Shown here piece by piece: positions 37,787 through 47,594 of a stretch of DNA of 64,000 bases; positions within the stretch are counted from its first letter, which is position 1; each line of letters starts with the position of its first letter. The stretch is taken from NCBI GenBank assembly GCA_009693865.1, contig SHWL01000003.1:20657-84656 (forward strand), written 5' to 3'. The notes under the pieces are model-generated. The model had not been told where the DNA came from, did not search any database, and saw nothing but the letters and a program-made list of their open reading frames with translations. The position numbers and the translations under genes were made by a program. The DNA comes from Acetobacteraceae bacterium (lineage in GTDB: Bacteria; Pseudomonadota; Alphaproteobacteria; Acetobacterales; Acetobacteraceae).

Positions 37787-39199
37787 CGTTGAGGCACCCA
37801 CTCTCTCCCGCCGCCCCGGAATCGCGATCAGCATCGCCACGAACAACGCCATCGTCAGCGTTCCCTGGGCCACCGCGAACGCATAGGCGAAATCCCGCTC
37901 CCCCTGCCCCGCGCCAAGCGAGGAAAAGAACAAGCTGCCGATCGCGGCAGTGCTGACCGAGGCGCCAACCTGAAGCGCGGAATTGACGATGCCGGACGCG
38001 AGGCCCGCCTGATGCGCCGGTACGTGGCCCAGTACGGTGTTGTACAAACGCGGGAAGGCAATGCCCTGGCCGAATCCCGCCAGCAACACCGCCGCCAGAA
38101 CGGCGCTGGCGGGCGAACCCAAGGCCACCAGCCCGCCAATGGCGGCATACCCGGCAACCTGAACCCCCATCCCGATCGCCAACAAATGCGGGCGCAACCG
38201 CACCAGCGGCGCGGTGACCAAAGGCCCCACGAACAGCCCGATCCCATACGGCACGATGGCGAGTCCCGTATGCAGCGGATCGGCGCCACGCCCTTCCTGC
38301 TGGTAAAGCCCGAACAAGAAGTAAAACGACGTCGTGAAGAAGAACAGCGTCGCGACCAGCACGCCGCGCCGGAAACTCGGGATCGCGAACAGGCTCAGAT
38401 CCACCAGCGGCATCCCGCCCTTGGCGCTCAGCCGGGCCTCGTGGCGGAGAAACACCGCGACCAGCACCGGCACCATGGCGAGCACCACGAAGACCCACGC
38501 CGGCCAGCCCTGATCGCGACCCTCGGACAGCGGCACGATCAGGCAGGCCAACGCCAGCGAGACCAGCGCGGCCCCGGGAAGGTCGAGTTTGGCTCGTCCC
38601 GGTGCGCGGGTTTCCGGCACCAGCCACCAACTGGCCGCCATGATCGCGAGGCAGAACGGCAGCTTGAACAGGAACACAGTCCGCCAGCCCAGGTCGAACG
38701 CGTTCCATTGGACGAGCGCGCCACCGGCGAACTGGCCAATGGCGGCGGCGAGCCCCATCATCACGCCATACGCGCTCATCGCGCGCGCCAGATCGCGCTC
38801 ATCCGAGCAGAGCGCGCGGATCGCCCCGAGCACCTGGGGCACGAACATCGCCGCGGAGATGCCCTGTAGCGCCCGCCCGAGCAGCAACTCGCCGGGGTTC
38901 GCCGCGACGCCGCATATCAGGTTGGCGACCGTGAAACCGGCCATCCCGATCAGGAACAGGCGCCGCCGCCCGAACAGGTCGCCAAGCCGTCCACCCGTGA
39001 TCAGCAACACCGCGTAGCAGGCGGCGTATCCGGAAATCACCAATTGCAGTTCCGCCGGTGACGCTCCCAGACTGGCGTGGATCGAAGGCAGCGTGACGTT
39101 GACGATGAAGAAGTCGACCGAGGGCAGAAATGCCCCGGCCTGTAGCACCATCAGGGCAAACCATCGCGTGGCCGGCGATTTCAAGGACAGCTCGGACAA
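37760..39199 (-). CDS. MFS transporter, DHA2/EmrB-QacA type
   Basis: 479 aa, 14-TM-like, 'GRLGDLFGRRRLFLIGMAGFTVANLICGVA'. Confidence 0.93.
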   Translation of the reverse strand: MSELSLKSPATRWFALMVLQAGAFLPSVDFFIVNVTLPSIHASLGASPAELQLVISGYAACYAVLLITGGRLGDLFGRRRLFLIGMAGFTVANLICGVAANPGELLLGRALQGISAAMFVPQVLGAIRALCSDERDLARAMSAYGVMMGLAAAIGQFAGGALVQWNAFDLGWRTVFLFKLPFCLAIMAASWWLVPETRAPGRAKLDLPGAALVSLALACLIVPLSEGRDQGWPAWVFVVLAMVPVLVAVFLRHEARLSAKGGMPLVDLSLFAIPSFRRGVLVATLFFFTTSFYFLFGLYQQEGRGADPLHTGLAIVPYGIGLFVGPLVTAPLVRLRPHLLAIGMGVQVAGYAAIGGLVALGSPASAVLAAVLLAGFGQGIAFPRLYNTVLGHVPAHQAGLASGIVNSALQVGASVSTAAIGSLFFSSLGAGQGERDFAYAFAVAQGTLTMALFVAMLIAIPGRRERVGASTEKGRLTRG

Positions 39200-39315
39200 G
39201 CTTCGCTCCCGATTTGGCGACGCCGGCGAAGCGTCAGGCGTGGTCGTTGGTTGGCCGGAGGGCGGAGCCTCTCAGGCGGTAACATAACCGTCAAAACTGG
39301 AAGGCGACGGTCGTT

Positions 39316-39433
39316 CACCGTCATCCACGGGCTTGTCCCGTGGACCGGTGGCGGCACGGAGCCGCGGTTGAGCTGCTCAGTCGTGGGGATGGTGGCGCTT
39401 CGGATCCCGGGGACGAGCCCGGGGATAACGGTG
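39316..39433. repeat. Imperfect inverted repeat (related palindromic family)
   Basis: CACCGTCATCCACGGGCTTGTCCCGTGGACC (39316-39346) vs GGATCCCGGGGACGAGCCCGGGGATAACGGTG (39402-39433). Confidence 0.75.
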
Positions 39434-39474
39434 AGGGGCATGTGCTTCCTGACTTCGCACAAACGGCATGGAGC

Positions 39475-39906
39475 CTACCCGGGTTCCCATCCGGGCGGCG
39501 CGAGTTCGAAACCCTCGAACCGGAACGCGGGCGCGACCACGCAGCAGCACAAACTCCATGCGCCCAAAGGCCACGCGGACTGCCACGCTTTGGCTGGCAC
39601 GGCCTGATGCGGCGTCTCGCCGCGGGCCAGGTTGGGACCCAAAGTGACGTCGCCCCCCGTTGCCCGGCGAAGAAGCAGGGATGCCCCGGCCTGCCACACC
39701 CAGAGTTCCGCCGCGTCGACGCGATGCCAGTGACTGACCTCCCCATCGCACAGCAGAAACAGGATCGATGTCGCCGCGCCACGCCCGCCACCTGGGCGCA
39801 CATCGCGCCAGGTTTCTCGAAAGTGCCCGCCCTCGGGATGCGGACGCAGATCCAACGCTTCGATCACCGACGCGGCATCCGCGCCGGGATCGCGCAGATC
39901 GATCAT
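39475..39906 (-). CDS. Cupin-fold protein (DUF985/YML079-like)
   Basis: 'LRPHPEGGHFRETWRD', 'SILFLLCDGEVSHWHRVDAAELWVWQAG'; ATGA overlap with upstream GST. Confidence 0.85.
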   Translation of the reverse strand: MIDLRDPGADAASVIEALDLRPHPEGGHFRETWRDVRPGGGRGAATSILFLLCDGEVSHWHRVDAAELWVWQAGASLLLRRATGGDVTLGPNLARGETPHQAVPAKAWQSAWPLGAWSLCCCVVAPAFRFEGFELAPPGWEPG

Positions 39907-40499
39907 TCCTTCGGCGCGGTCCGCGCTATGCCGGGGTTCTTCGAAAATTCCTCGAACCACGCCGTCAGTTTCGGGTGGCCCGGACGCCACGGGTCGCCGC
40001 CATACCGAAAATCCAGATATCCCAACGCGCAACCCACCGCGAGCGAGCCAATATCGATATGCCGATGCGGCGGATCGGCCTCCAGCGCGTCCACCGTCCG
40101 GCTCATCGCCATTTTGTGCCGGGCGATCGCCGCGTCGCGCGCGGCTTCCTTCGGCCGCTGTAGTTCGCCCCGGCACGGCACGGCGGCGTCGAGAATCCCG
40201 TCGCCCATGGCCTGGAACTTCAACGCCCGCCACCGCGCGGCGCTGGACACCGGAAACAGCGCCGGCGCATCGCCGAGACTGTCCAGGAACTCGCAGATCA
40301 CCGGGCTGTCATACAACGACAACCCGTCATCGGTGATCAGGCACGGCACTTTCGAGGTGGGATTGTCCGCCACCAGATCGGCGGGCGAGGCGTGCGGATT
40401 GGACGGATGCAACTGGATCCGGCCCTCCAGCCCACGCGTGATCGCGCAGGCCATCACCTTGCGCACGTATGGGCTGGTCGCCGCGTAGTATAGTTTCAT
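39903..40499 (-). CDS. Glutathione S-transferase family protein
   Basis: 'MKLYYAATSPYVRKVMACAI', 'SLYDSPVICEFLD'. Confidence 0.9.
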   Translation of the reverse strand: MKLYYAATSPYVRKVMACAITRGLEGRIQLHPSNPHASPADLVADNPTSKVPCLITDDGLSLYDSPVICEFLDSLGDAPALFPVSSAARWRALKFQAMGDGILDAAVPCRGELQRPKEAARDAAIARHKMAMSRTVDALEADPPHRHIDIGSLAVGCALGYLDFRYGGDPWRPGHPKLTAWFEEFSKNPGIARTAPKE

Positions 40500-40514
40500 C
40501 GATCGTGTTCCCCC

Positions 40515-41243
40515 TCAGAACCGGTCTTTCTTGCCACGCACTTCGGCGAGGGCCGTCGCGTCCTTCGCGAGCAGGAACGGATTGGCGCGCTTTTCATCAC
40601 CAAGACGAGATGGAATTGTGGGCTTCCCGGCCGCGCGTTGCTCACGCGCTTCCGCGGTCCGGGCGATCAACGCCGCGTTCGCGGGATCGACGCTGAGCGC
40701 GAATTTGGCGTTCGCTTCCGTATACTCGTGCCCGCAACACACCAGCGTATCGTCCGGTAGGGCGGCGAGTTTCCCAAGACTGGCGAACATTTCGCCGGCC
40801 GTGCCCTCGATCAGACGGCCGCAGCCCAGACTGAACAGCGTGTCGCCGGACAGCAGGATCGGGCCGTCGGGGAAGAAGTAATTGATCTGCCCGCGCGTGT
40901 GGCCGGGCGTGTCGATGACCTGCGCTGTCGCGTTGCCAAGGCGGACGGTATCGCCTTCGCGCACCGCCTGATCCAAGGCGGGCAGCCGGTGGGCATCCGC
41001 CGCCGCGCCGACCATCTTGCACCCCGGAAACCGCGCCCGGACGACGTCGGCGTCGGCGATATGATCGCCGTGGTGGTGCGTCAGCAGGATCATGTCCAAC
41101 CGCCCGCCCGCCGCCTCGATCGCGGCGATGATCGGCGCGCCCTCGGCGGGGTCGACGATCGCCGTCGCGCCCGTTTCGGTGTCGCGCAGCAGCCAGGCGT
41201 AATTGTCCTTCAGTATGGGCACCGATTGCGCGGTCACGGCCAT
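40515..41243 (-). CDS. gloB: Hydroxyacylglutathione hydrolase
   Basis: 'DNYAWLLRDTETGATAIVDPAEG', 'ILLTHHHGDHI', 'VIDTPGHTRGQINYFF'. Confidence 0.93.
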   Translation of the reverse strand: MAVTAQSVPILKDNYAWLLRDTETGATAIVDPAEGAPIIAAIEAAGGRLDMILLTHHHGDHIADADVVRARFPGCKMVGAAADAHRLPALDQAVREGDTVRLGNATAQVIDTPGHTRGQINYFFPDGPILLSGDTLFSLGCGRLIEGTAGEMFASLGKLAALPDDTLVCCGHEYTEANAKFALSVDPANAALIARTAEAREQRAAGKPTIPSRLGDEKRANPFLLAKDATALAEVRGKKDRF

Positions 41244-41268
41244 GTTGTTCTCTCCCCTTGCAGGCGGT

Positions 41269-41937
41269 TCAGAAATCGAGATCGACGTAGTGCGCGGGCG
41301 GCGCGATGCCCGGCACGCGGTCCGACAGCAGAGTGCGGAACCCGGGCCGCGACTTGATCCGTGCGTACCAGTCCTTGGCCGGCCGCGACAGACGCCAGTC
41401 CACATCGCCGATATAGTCCAGGCACGACAAATGCGCCGCCGCCGCGAAATCGGCCAGCGACAAATTCGGACCGGCAAGCCACTCCCGGTTTTCCGCCAGC
41501 CAGCCCAGGTAATCGAGGTGATAGCGCAGGGCGGTGTAGCCGGTGCGAATGGCGGCCGGCTCCGCGTTGCCGCGGCGTGCCTGCTGGCGGGTGTATTTCT
41601 CACCCAGTAGGTTCTGGGTCACTTCGGCCGCGAACTTGCCATCGAACCAGGCGGCGAGACGGCGCACCTCGATCCGTTCCGCGATCGTATCGCCAAGGAT
41701 GGGAATATCGGGATAGGCTTCGTCCAGGTATTCGCAGATGACCCCTGAATCCGGGATCACCGTGCCGTTGTCCTCGACCAGTGTCGGGACCGTGCCGGCC
41801 GGATTGAGCTCCAGGTATTCCTCCCGGCGGTCCCACGGCTTTTCGAGGATGAGTTCGACCGGCAACCGCTTTTCGGCCAGCACGAGCCGGACCTTGCGGG
41901 CATAAGGCGACAACGGAAGGTGATAGAGCGCGCGCAT
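41269..41937 (-). CDS. Glutathione S-transferase family protein
   Basis: 'LPLSPYARKVRLVLAEKRLPVELI', 'PDSGVICEYLDE'. Confidence 0.92.
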   Translation of the reverse strand: MRALYHLPLSPYARKVRLVLAEKRLPVELILEKPWDRREEYLELNPAGTVPTLVEDNGTVIPDSGVICEYLDEAYPDIPILGDTIAERIEVRRLAAWFDGKFAAEVTQNLLGEKYTRQQARRGNAEPAAIRTGYTALRYHLDYLGWLAENREWLAGPNLSLADFAAAAHLSCLDYIGDVDWRLSRPAKDWYARIKSRPGFRTLLSDRVPGIAPPAHYVDLDF

Positions 41938-42978
41938 CGGCGCCGTTTATCGCACCCGAGGCCACGTTTGGCCAATGCCTGGATGGTGGAGCCCAGGGTT
42001 TTACCCGATTATCTCTGGCGACACGGCGCTGAGCGTGCGATGACTCGTTGCATGCCTGTCCTCAGCGCGGAACATGAGGTGGCCTCGGTCGCCGCCGAAC
42101 TGATCGCGGTCATCGTCGCGGTGACCGGCGGGCAGCCGCGCGTGCTGACGATCGATCGAGGCCGGGCGCTGCCCTCCGGTCCGTTCGAATCAAACGAGCG
42201 ATCGTTGCAGGCCAGTTTGCGCACCTGGGTCGAGCGGCAGACCCATCATCCGCTTGGCTACATGGAGCAACTATACACTTTCGCCGACCCCGGCCGGACC
42301 GGTGGCCTGGATCGGCGGATCGTGTCGGTCAGCTATCTCGGACTGACCCAGGAGGCGGCGGTCTCGGGCGGTCCCGGCGCGGGCTGGCGCGATTGGTACC
42401 GGTTTTTCCCGTGGGAGGACCGCCGCAAAGCCTCCAGCCTGGTTGACGACAATTTCACTCAGGGGTTGATCGCCTGGACCGAAGACGCGCCGGACACGGC
42501 CACCCGCCGCCAGCGTTGGCGGCGGGTGGCGATCAATTTCGGCCTGGAAAATGAGCGTTGGAATGAGGAGTTGATCCTGCAACGTTACGAGATTTTGTGG
42601 GAGGCGCGCCTGGTGCCTGAGGCCGGAGTCAATGGCGTCGTGCCCGGCGATCCCATGGCGCACGACCACCGCCGTATTCTGGCCACCGGCATTGCCCGGT
42701 TGCGCGCCAAGATCAAATACCGCCCGGTGGTTTTCGAATTGATGCCCCCTGGTTTCACGTTGTTGCAATTGCAACGAGCGGTGGAGGCGCTGGCGGGAAG
42801 TTTATTGCATAAACAAAATTTCCGCCGGCTGATCGATCAGCAGGATCTCGTCGAGGAAACCGGGGAGATGGCGACTGAGACCGGTGGCAGGCCGGCGAAG
42901 TTGTTTCGGTTCCGGCGCGAAGTGCTGGCGGAACGCGCGGCCGTCGGCAGTAAGCTTCCGCTGGTTCGCTCGGCATAG
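41920..42978 (+). CDS. Nudix-related transcriptional regulator (NrtR-like)
   Basis: N-terminal Nudix-like region without a canonical Nudix box, C-terminal 'MPPGFTLLQLQRAVEALAGSLLHKQNFRRLIDQQDLVEETGE..GGRPAKLFRFR' wHTH; NAD genes nearby; start uncertain (overlaps divergent GST). Confidence 0.8.
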   Translation: MIERAHRRRLSHPRPRLANAWMVEPRVLPDYLWRHGAERAMTRCMPVLSAEHEVASVAAELIAVIVAVTGGQPRVLTIDRGRALPSGPFESNERSLQASLRTWVERQTHHPLGYMEQLYTFADPGRTGGLDRRIVSVSYLGLTQEAAVSGGPGAGWRDWYRFFPWEDRRKASSLVDDNFTQGLIAWTEDAPDTATRRQRWRRVAINFGLENERWNEELILQRYEILWEARLVPEAGVNGVVPGDPMAHDHRRILATGIARLRAKIKYRPVVFELMPPGFTLLQLQRAVEALAGSLLHKQNFRRLIDQQDLVEETGEMATETGGRPAKLFRFRREVLAERAAVGSKLPLVRSA

Positions 42979-43089
42979 GCGAATCCTGAATATTACGGCG
43001 TCACTGTGCCTCCCATACTTCCGTCCTGGCCCGGCTCGTCCGCATAGGCATCGGGATAGGGGTCTGAGTTGGACGGCGTTGTTCAAAAT

Positions 43090-43168
43090 CGTCATGGCCC
43101 GACTTGATCGGGCCATCCGTAGCGGCACGGTGCCGGACCAGATGGCCCGATCGAGTCGGGCCACGACG
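43090..43168. repeat. Dispersed inverted-repeat element E3
   Basis: CGTCATGGCCCGACTTGATCGGGCCATC / GATGGCCCGATCGAGTCGGGCCACGACG with 23-nt spacer. Confidence 0.88.
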
Positions 43169-43238
43169 ATGAAAAGAGAATATCCGTCTCCGCGCCGCCT
43201 TGGCGGATTTGCGACAGCGGCAGGGCGGCGCGCCCTGA

Positions 43239-43604
43239 TCAGGTACTGTCGCCTTCGACGAAGCAAATCACCTGCCCGCGGAACCAGCAGGCGATTCCCT
43301 CGCCGACGGGATTGTCGCGCCGGCGCAGAACGTTCGCGTTGGGCACATCGACCCAGGCATGCGGGGCGTTCTGCCAGCGGGGAAATTGGCTCCCGATGAA
43401 GGCCTGAAAATGGTCGCCGGCGATCCGGTACCGAACGGTCCGGCAATCGGACATGTCGCAGCAAGGCTCATTCGTTTGCGGTTGGCGCAGGCTTTTGAAC
43501 CAGGGGGCGAGAGCGGGGTCGGCCCGTTCCGGCGGGGCCGCCGCCACCGTTGCGCAGTAACAGCCGATCACGATCACGGTTCCCAGAACAGCCAGCACCC
43601 GCAT
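43239..43604 (-). CDS. Hypothetical secreted protein
   Basis: Signal peptide 'MRVLAVLGTVIVIGCYCATVAAAPP' then 'CCDMSDCRTVRYRIAGDHFQAFIG'. Confidence 0.72.
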   Translation of the reverse strand: MRVLAVLGTVIVIGCYCATVAAAPPERADPALAPWFKSLRQPQTNEPCCDMSDCRTVRYRIAGDHFQAFIGSQFPRWQNAPHAWVDVPNANVLRRRDNPVGEGIACWFRGQVICFVEGDST

Positions 43605-43803
43605 CGGGCCCCCATGGAACGCCCAGAGGGTCGAGCTTAAGACACGGAACGGTCTCGTGCCAGCGATGCCGCGCAAACGCATACCTGCCCCGCGAGATCG
43701 ACAGGCGGTAGCGCGGCACGGCACGAGAAAGACCCATGAACATTGGATTTTCCGGTGTTCCCTCGGCCATTTCGGGAGCGCGCGGCGACGCCGGAAAAGT
43801 CGC

Positions 43804-43831
43804 TTGACAAACTTATACTCAGGCCTAGCAT
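43804..43831 (+). promoter_or_regulatory. Candidate sigma70-type promoter of nadA (TTGACA-N16-TAGCAT)
   Basis: -35 at 43804-43809, -10-like at 43826-43831. Confidence 0.5.
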
Positions 43832-43834
43832 AAG
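43812..43834. promoter_or_regulatory. Candidate operator, imperfect palindrome CTTATACTCAGGCCTAGCATAAG
   Basis: 8-bp arms with one mismatch, overlapping spacer and -10 of the candidate nadA promoter. Confidence 0.5.
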
Positions 43835-43878
43835 CCCAGGAAATGCTCATACGGAGCATAACTTGGAGGAACCCCCCG

Positions 43879-44859
43879 ATGTCCGCATCCACCGTCCTGG
43901 AGCGCACAGCGCCGCTGTACCAACGGGTGAAATCCGTCATTCCGCCCATCGAATGGCCGGTCTTCGCGGAAGATATCGACGCGATTCTGACGCTGAAAAA
44001 GCAACGGAACGCTGTTATCCTGGCGCATAACTACCAGACGCCAGAGATTTTCCACTGCGTTGCCGACATCGTGGGCGACAGCCTGGCGCTGGCGCGGGAG
44101 GCGATGACCGTTGAAGCGGATGTCATCGTGCTGGCGGGGGTTCATTTCATGGCGGAAACCGCCAAGATGCTCAACCCGTCGAAGACCGTCCTGATCCCCG
44201 ACCTGGAGGCCGGCTGCTCCCTCGCCGCGTCCATTACCGCCGCCGATGTACGACTGATGCGCCAGAAGCATCCGGGCGTGCCGATCGTGACCTATGTGAA
44301 TTCATCGGCCGCGGTGAAAGCCGAATCGGACATCTGCTGCACCTCCGGCAACGCGAAGCGCGTGGTGGAATCCCTCGGCGTGCCCGAGGTGATCATGCTG
44401 CCCGACGAATACCTGGCCCAGAACATCGCCGCCCAAACCCACGTCCGCGTCATCGCCTGGGCCGGCCATTGCGAGGTGCACGAGCGCTTCACCCCCGCCG
44501 AAGTCCGCGCGCTGCGCACCGATTATCCCGGCGTCATCATCCTGGCGCATCCGGAATGCCCGCCGAACGTGATCGCCGAGGCAGATTTCACCGGCTCCAC
44601 CGCCGACATGTCGAACTATGTGAAACGCGAGCAGCCCGCCCGGGTCGTGCTGCTGACGGAATGCTCGATGGCGGATAACGTTTCGATCAATCATCCAGCG
44701 GTGAACTTCGTCAAACCCTGCAATCTGTGCCCGCACATGAAGCGGATCACGTTGCCTAAAATCCGCCGCGCGCTGGAAACGATGACATATGAGGTGACAA
44801 TCCCCTCCGATATCGTCGACGCCGCGCGCCGCTCCGTCGAACGCATGCTGGCCGTCTGA
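43879..44859 (+). CDS. nadA: Quinolinate synthase
   Basis: '[30 protein letters not shown]', '[34 protein letters not shown]'; RBS ggagga. Confidence 0.96.
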   Translation: MSASTVLERTAPLYQRVKSVIPPIEWPVFAEDIDAILTLKKQRNAVILAHNYQTPEIFHCVADIVGDSLALAREAMTVEADVIVLAGVHFMAETAKMLNPSKTVLIPDLEAGCSLAASITAADVRLMRQKHPGVPIVTYVNSSAAVKAESDICCTSGNAKRVVESLGVPEVIMLPDEYLAQNIAAQTHVRVIAWAGHCEVHERFTPAEVRALRTDYPGVIILAHPECPPNVIAEADFTGSTADMSNYVKREQPARVVLLTECSMADNVSINHPAVNFVKPCNLCPHMKRITLPKIRRALETMTYEVTIPSDIVDAARRSVERMLAV

Positions 44860-44860
44860 G

Positions 44861-45715
44861 ATGTCGATCCCTCCGCTGCCCGCGATCATGATCGAACCCT
44901 CCGTTCGCGCGGCATTGCTGGAAGATCTGGGCCGCGCCGGCGATCTGACCACCGACTCGATCGTTCCAGCGGACGCGCGCACAACCTGCGCATTGGTGGC
45001 CCGGCAGCCGGGCGTGGTTTGTGGCCTGGATTTCTCGGACTGGGCTTTCCGCCTTGTGGACCCGCGGATCGAGATGAAGATCGCTCTGGCCGACGGCAGT
45101 CGTTTGAAGCCCGGCGATCTGATCGCGACCGTCACGGGTCCCGCGCGCGGAATTTTAACCGGGGAGCGGGTCGCGCTGAACTTTCTGTCGCACCTCAGCG
45201 GCGTGGCCTCGGCGACGCGCGGAATCGCGGATGCCATCGCGGGAACGAAGGCGCAAGTTTGTTGCACGCGGAAAACGATGCCGGGATTGCGGGCGGCGCA
45301 GAAATACGCGGTGCGCGTCGGCGGCGGCTCAAACCACCGGTTTGGCCTCGATGACGCTGTCCTGATCAAGGACAATCACGTCGCCATCGCCGGCGGAGTG
45401 AAACCCGCGGTGGAACGCGCCCGCGCCGGTGTCGGTCATCTCGTGAAGATCGAACTGGAGGTCGATACGCTCGACCAACTCCGCGAGGCCATGGACCTGG
45501 GTGTCGACGCCGTGCTGCTGGACAACATGGGTCCGGACCTGCTGCGCGAGGCAGTCGGCATCGTCGGCGGGCGTGCGATCACCGAGGCGTCCGGCCGCAT
45601 CCGGCCGGAGACGGCGCTGCCGATCGCTCAGTCAGGGGTCGATCTGATGTCGGTCGGGTGGCTGACCCACAGCGCGCAGGTGCTGGATATCGGGCTGGAT
45701 CATCGGGAGGGGTAA
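44861..45715 (+). CDS. nadC: Nicotinate-nucleotide diphosphorylase (carboxylating)
   Basis: 'EDLGRAGDLTTDSIVP', 'CTRKTMPGLRAAQKYAVRVGGGSNHRFGLDDAVLIKDNH'. Confidence 0.96.
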   Translation: MSIPPLPAIMIEPSVRAALLEDLGRAGDLTTDSIVPADARTTCALVARQPGVVCGLDFSDWAFRLVDPRIEMKIALADGSRLKPGDLIATVTGPARGILTGERVALNFLSHLSGVASATRGIADAIAGTKAQVCCTRKTMPGLRAAQKYAVRVGGGSNHRFGLDDAVLIKDNHVAIAGGVKPAVERARAGVGHLVKIELEVDTLDQLREAMDLGVDAVLLDNMGPDLLREAVGIVGGRAITEASGRIRPETALPIAQSGVDLMSVGWLTHSAQVLDIGLDHREG

Positions 45716-45797
45716 GATACAGGGAGTTGATCCCACTCCCCTGGACGGCTCAGGTGCTGGCGGCCACAACAGGACAAGTTGGCATTGTCCGGAGATG

Positions 45798-46310
45798 ACG
45801 ATGGCTGATACCGCCCTCTACGAAACCGACATCCTCGCCTGGTCCGAGCAGCAAGCCGATGCTTTGCGCGAACTCGCCGCGCGGCGCGACCTGCCGAACG
45901 CGCTCGACCTTGCGCATGTTCTTGAAGAGATCGAGGACCTGGGCTTAAGCGAACTCAACGCGGTTAAGAGATTCTTCCAACTGATTCTGCGACACGCCGT
46001 TAAATGCGTCACCGATCCGGATGCGCCTGGAGTTCGTCACTGGCACACCGAAATCAACAACTGGCAGGGTGAACTGGAGGATCGCATGTCGCCGAGCATG
46101 CGCCGCCGGATTGACATGGATTCCTTGTGGGCCCGGGCGGTTCGCCAGGCCGAACTCGATCTTCTCGAACAAACGCGCGACCAGGATTTCATTACTAAAC
46201 TACGGGCACTGCGCGGCACCCCATGTCCGATTTCCCTCGACGACGTGCTGCTCGATCCAACCGATCCCGCCGCGCTGGTTCAGCGGCTCGAAGCGGGTTT
46301 GCGCGCGTAG
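45798..46310 (+). CDS. DUF29-family protein
   Basis: 'LYETDILAWSEQQADALRELAAR..LDLAHVLEEIEDLG'. Confidence 0.85.
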   Translation, partial: TMADTALYETDILAWSEQQADALRELAARRDLPNALDLAHVLEEIEDLGLSELNAVKRFFQLILRHAVKCVTDPDAPGVRHWHTEINNWQGELEDRMSPSMRRRIDMDSLWARAVRQAELDLLEQTRDQDFITKLRALRGTPCPISLDDVLLDPTDPAALVQRLEAGLRA

Positions 46311-46410
46311 CATCGCCCGTTCGATCGCGGCGCTTCCAGGGGTGAGACGCCCAGGTCGCACGGGCAACCGGAAGTGGTATGCTCGAAGCGAACCAGCGGA
46401 GTCCCGATCC

Positions 46411-47235
46411 ATGCTGCCACAAGCCGCCGATTTCCGCGCCGAGGCGGACGACCTGCGCGAACTGCTCGCCACGCTGACGGACGCCGATTGGGACCGCTCC
46501 ACGCTGTTCAAGCAATGGACCATCAACGACATCGTGCAACATCTGCACGACGGCGATCTGATGGCGTCCGCCTCGGTCGCGGGCGCGGACCCCTTCGCCG
46601 CCTATCGCGCTGAGCGTCAGGCAATGGTCGATAGCGGCCTGACGCGAGTGGAGGCCACGAGACGGCGGATGGGCGATCTGACCGGGCGGCGTTTGCTGTC
46701 GCGCTGGTATCGGGCCATGGCCGACCTTTGCGACAGGTTGTCGGTCATGCCGCCCGATGCGCGGCTGAAATGGGCGGGTCCCGACATGGGTGTCCGTATG
46801 TTCACGACCGCCCGCCAAATGGAGACATGGGCGCACGGTCAGGCGATCTTCGACCTCATGGGCGCGACTCGCGAGCCGGCGGACCGGCTGCGGAACATCG
46901 CTGAGATCGGTGTTCGCACCTATGGCTGGACCTTCGCCAATCGCCAGCAAGCTGTCCCCGGCCCGGCGCCTTACGTGCGGCTGACGGCGCCGTCGGGCGA
47001 CACCTGGGAGTGGAACGACCGGACACCGGAGAACGCGGTGGAGGGGGACGCGCTGGCGTTCTGTCAGGTCGTCGCGCAGACGCGAAACGTGGCCGACACG
47101 ACGCTGAAAGTCGTTGGCGAACCGGCGCGCATATGGATGAGTCTCGCACAATGCTTCGCCGGACCGCCGGAAACGCCGCCGGCTCCGGGCACGCGGCGGG
47201 CGGTGGGTTCCGCCGCGGCGGCCAACCGGCGCTGA
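46411..47235 (+). CDS. TIGR03084/maleylpyruvate isomerase-like metal-binding protein
   Basis: 'FRAEADDLRELLATLTDADWDRSTLFKQWTINDIVQHLHDGD'. Confidence 0.8.
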   Translation: MLPQAADFRAEADDLRELLATLTDADWDRSTLFKQWTINDIVQHLHDGDLMASASVAGADPFAAYRAERQAMVDSGLTRVEATRRRMGDLTGRRLLSRWYRAMADLCDRLSVMPPDARLKWAGPDMGVRMFTTARQMETWAHGQAIFDLMGATREPADRLRNIAEIGVRTYGWTFANRQQAVPGPAPYVRLTAPSGDTWEWNDRTPENAVEGDALAFCQVVAQTRNVADTTLKVVGEPARIWMSLAQCFAGPPETPPAPGTRRAVGSAAAANRR

Positions 47236-47594
47236 CCGGGGAATCGTGGTCACGAACGGCGGCCCATGGAATGCCGCGATCTGACGCATGCCGCGGCCCG
47301 ATCGTCTCCAGGCGGGATATCTCTGGCGCCGACCTGCCGCCGCGGCCAGGGAGCGGCAGGCGACGGTCGGATTGGGGGGCGTCCTCCCGGCGGAGACCGT
47401 TACATGTACGAGATGGCGTCAGAAATCTTTACACCTCCAGGCTCTCCAGCGGCCGCCTTGGGAAAAATACCGCGTTGATTCAGTAAGTAACGGAGATGGC
47501 ACGTGGTGTGCATTAAACCGCGCGACGGTCGAGGTTATCCCTCGATAGAGACGCACCAGACGACCTCGGCGAGCCGCCGATTGGAGAGACGAGT

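Noticed and set aside
37746-38708. 320-aa minus-strand ORF in alternative frame within MFS gene
   Set aside because: Arg/Gly/Ala-rich out-of-frame translation of the MFS transporter; no domain
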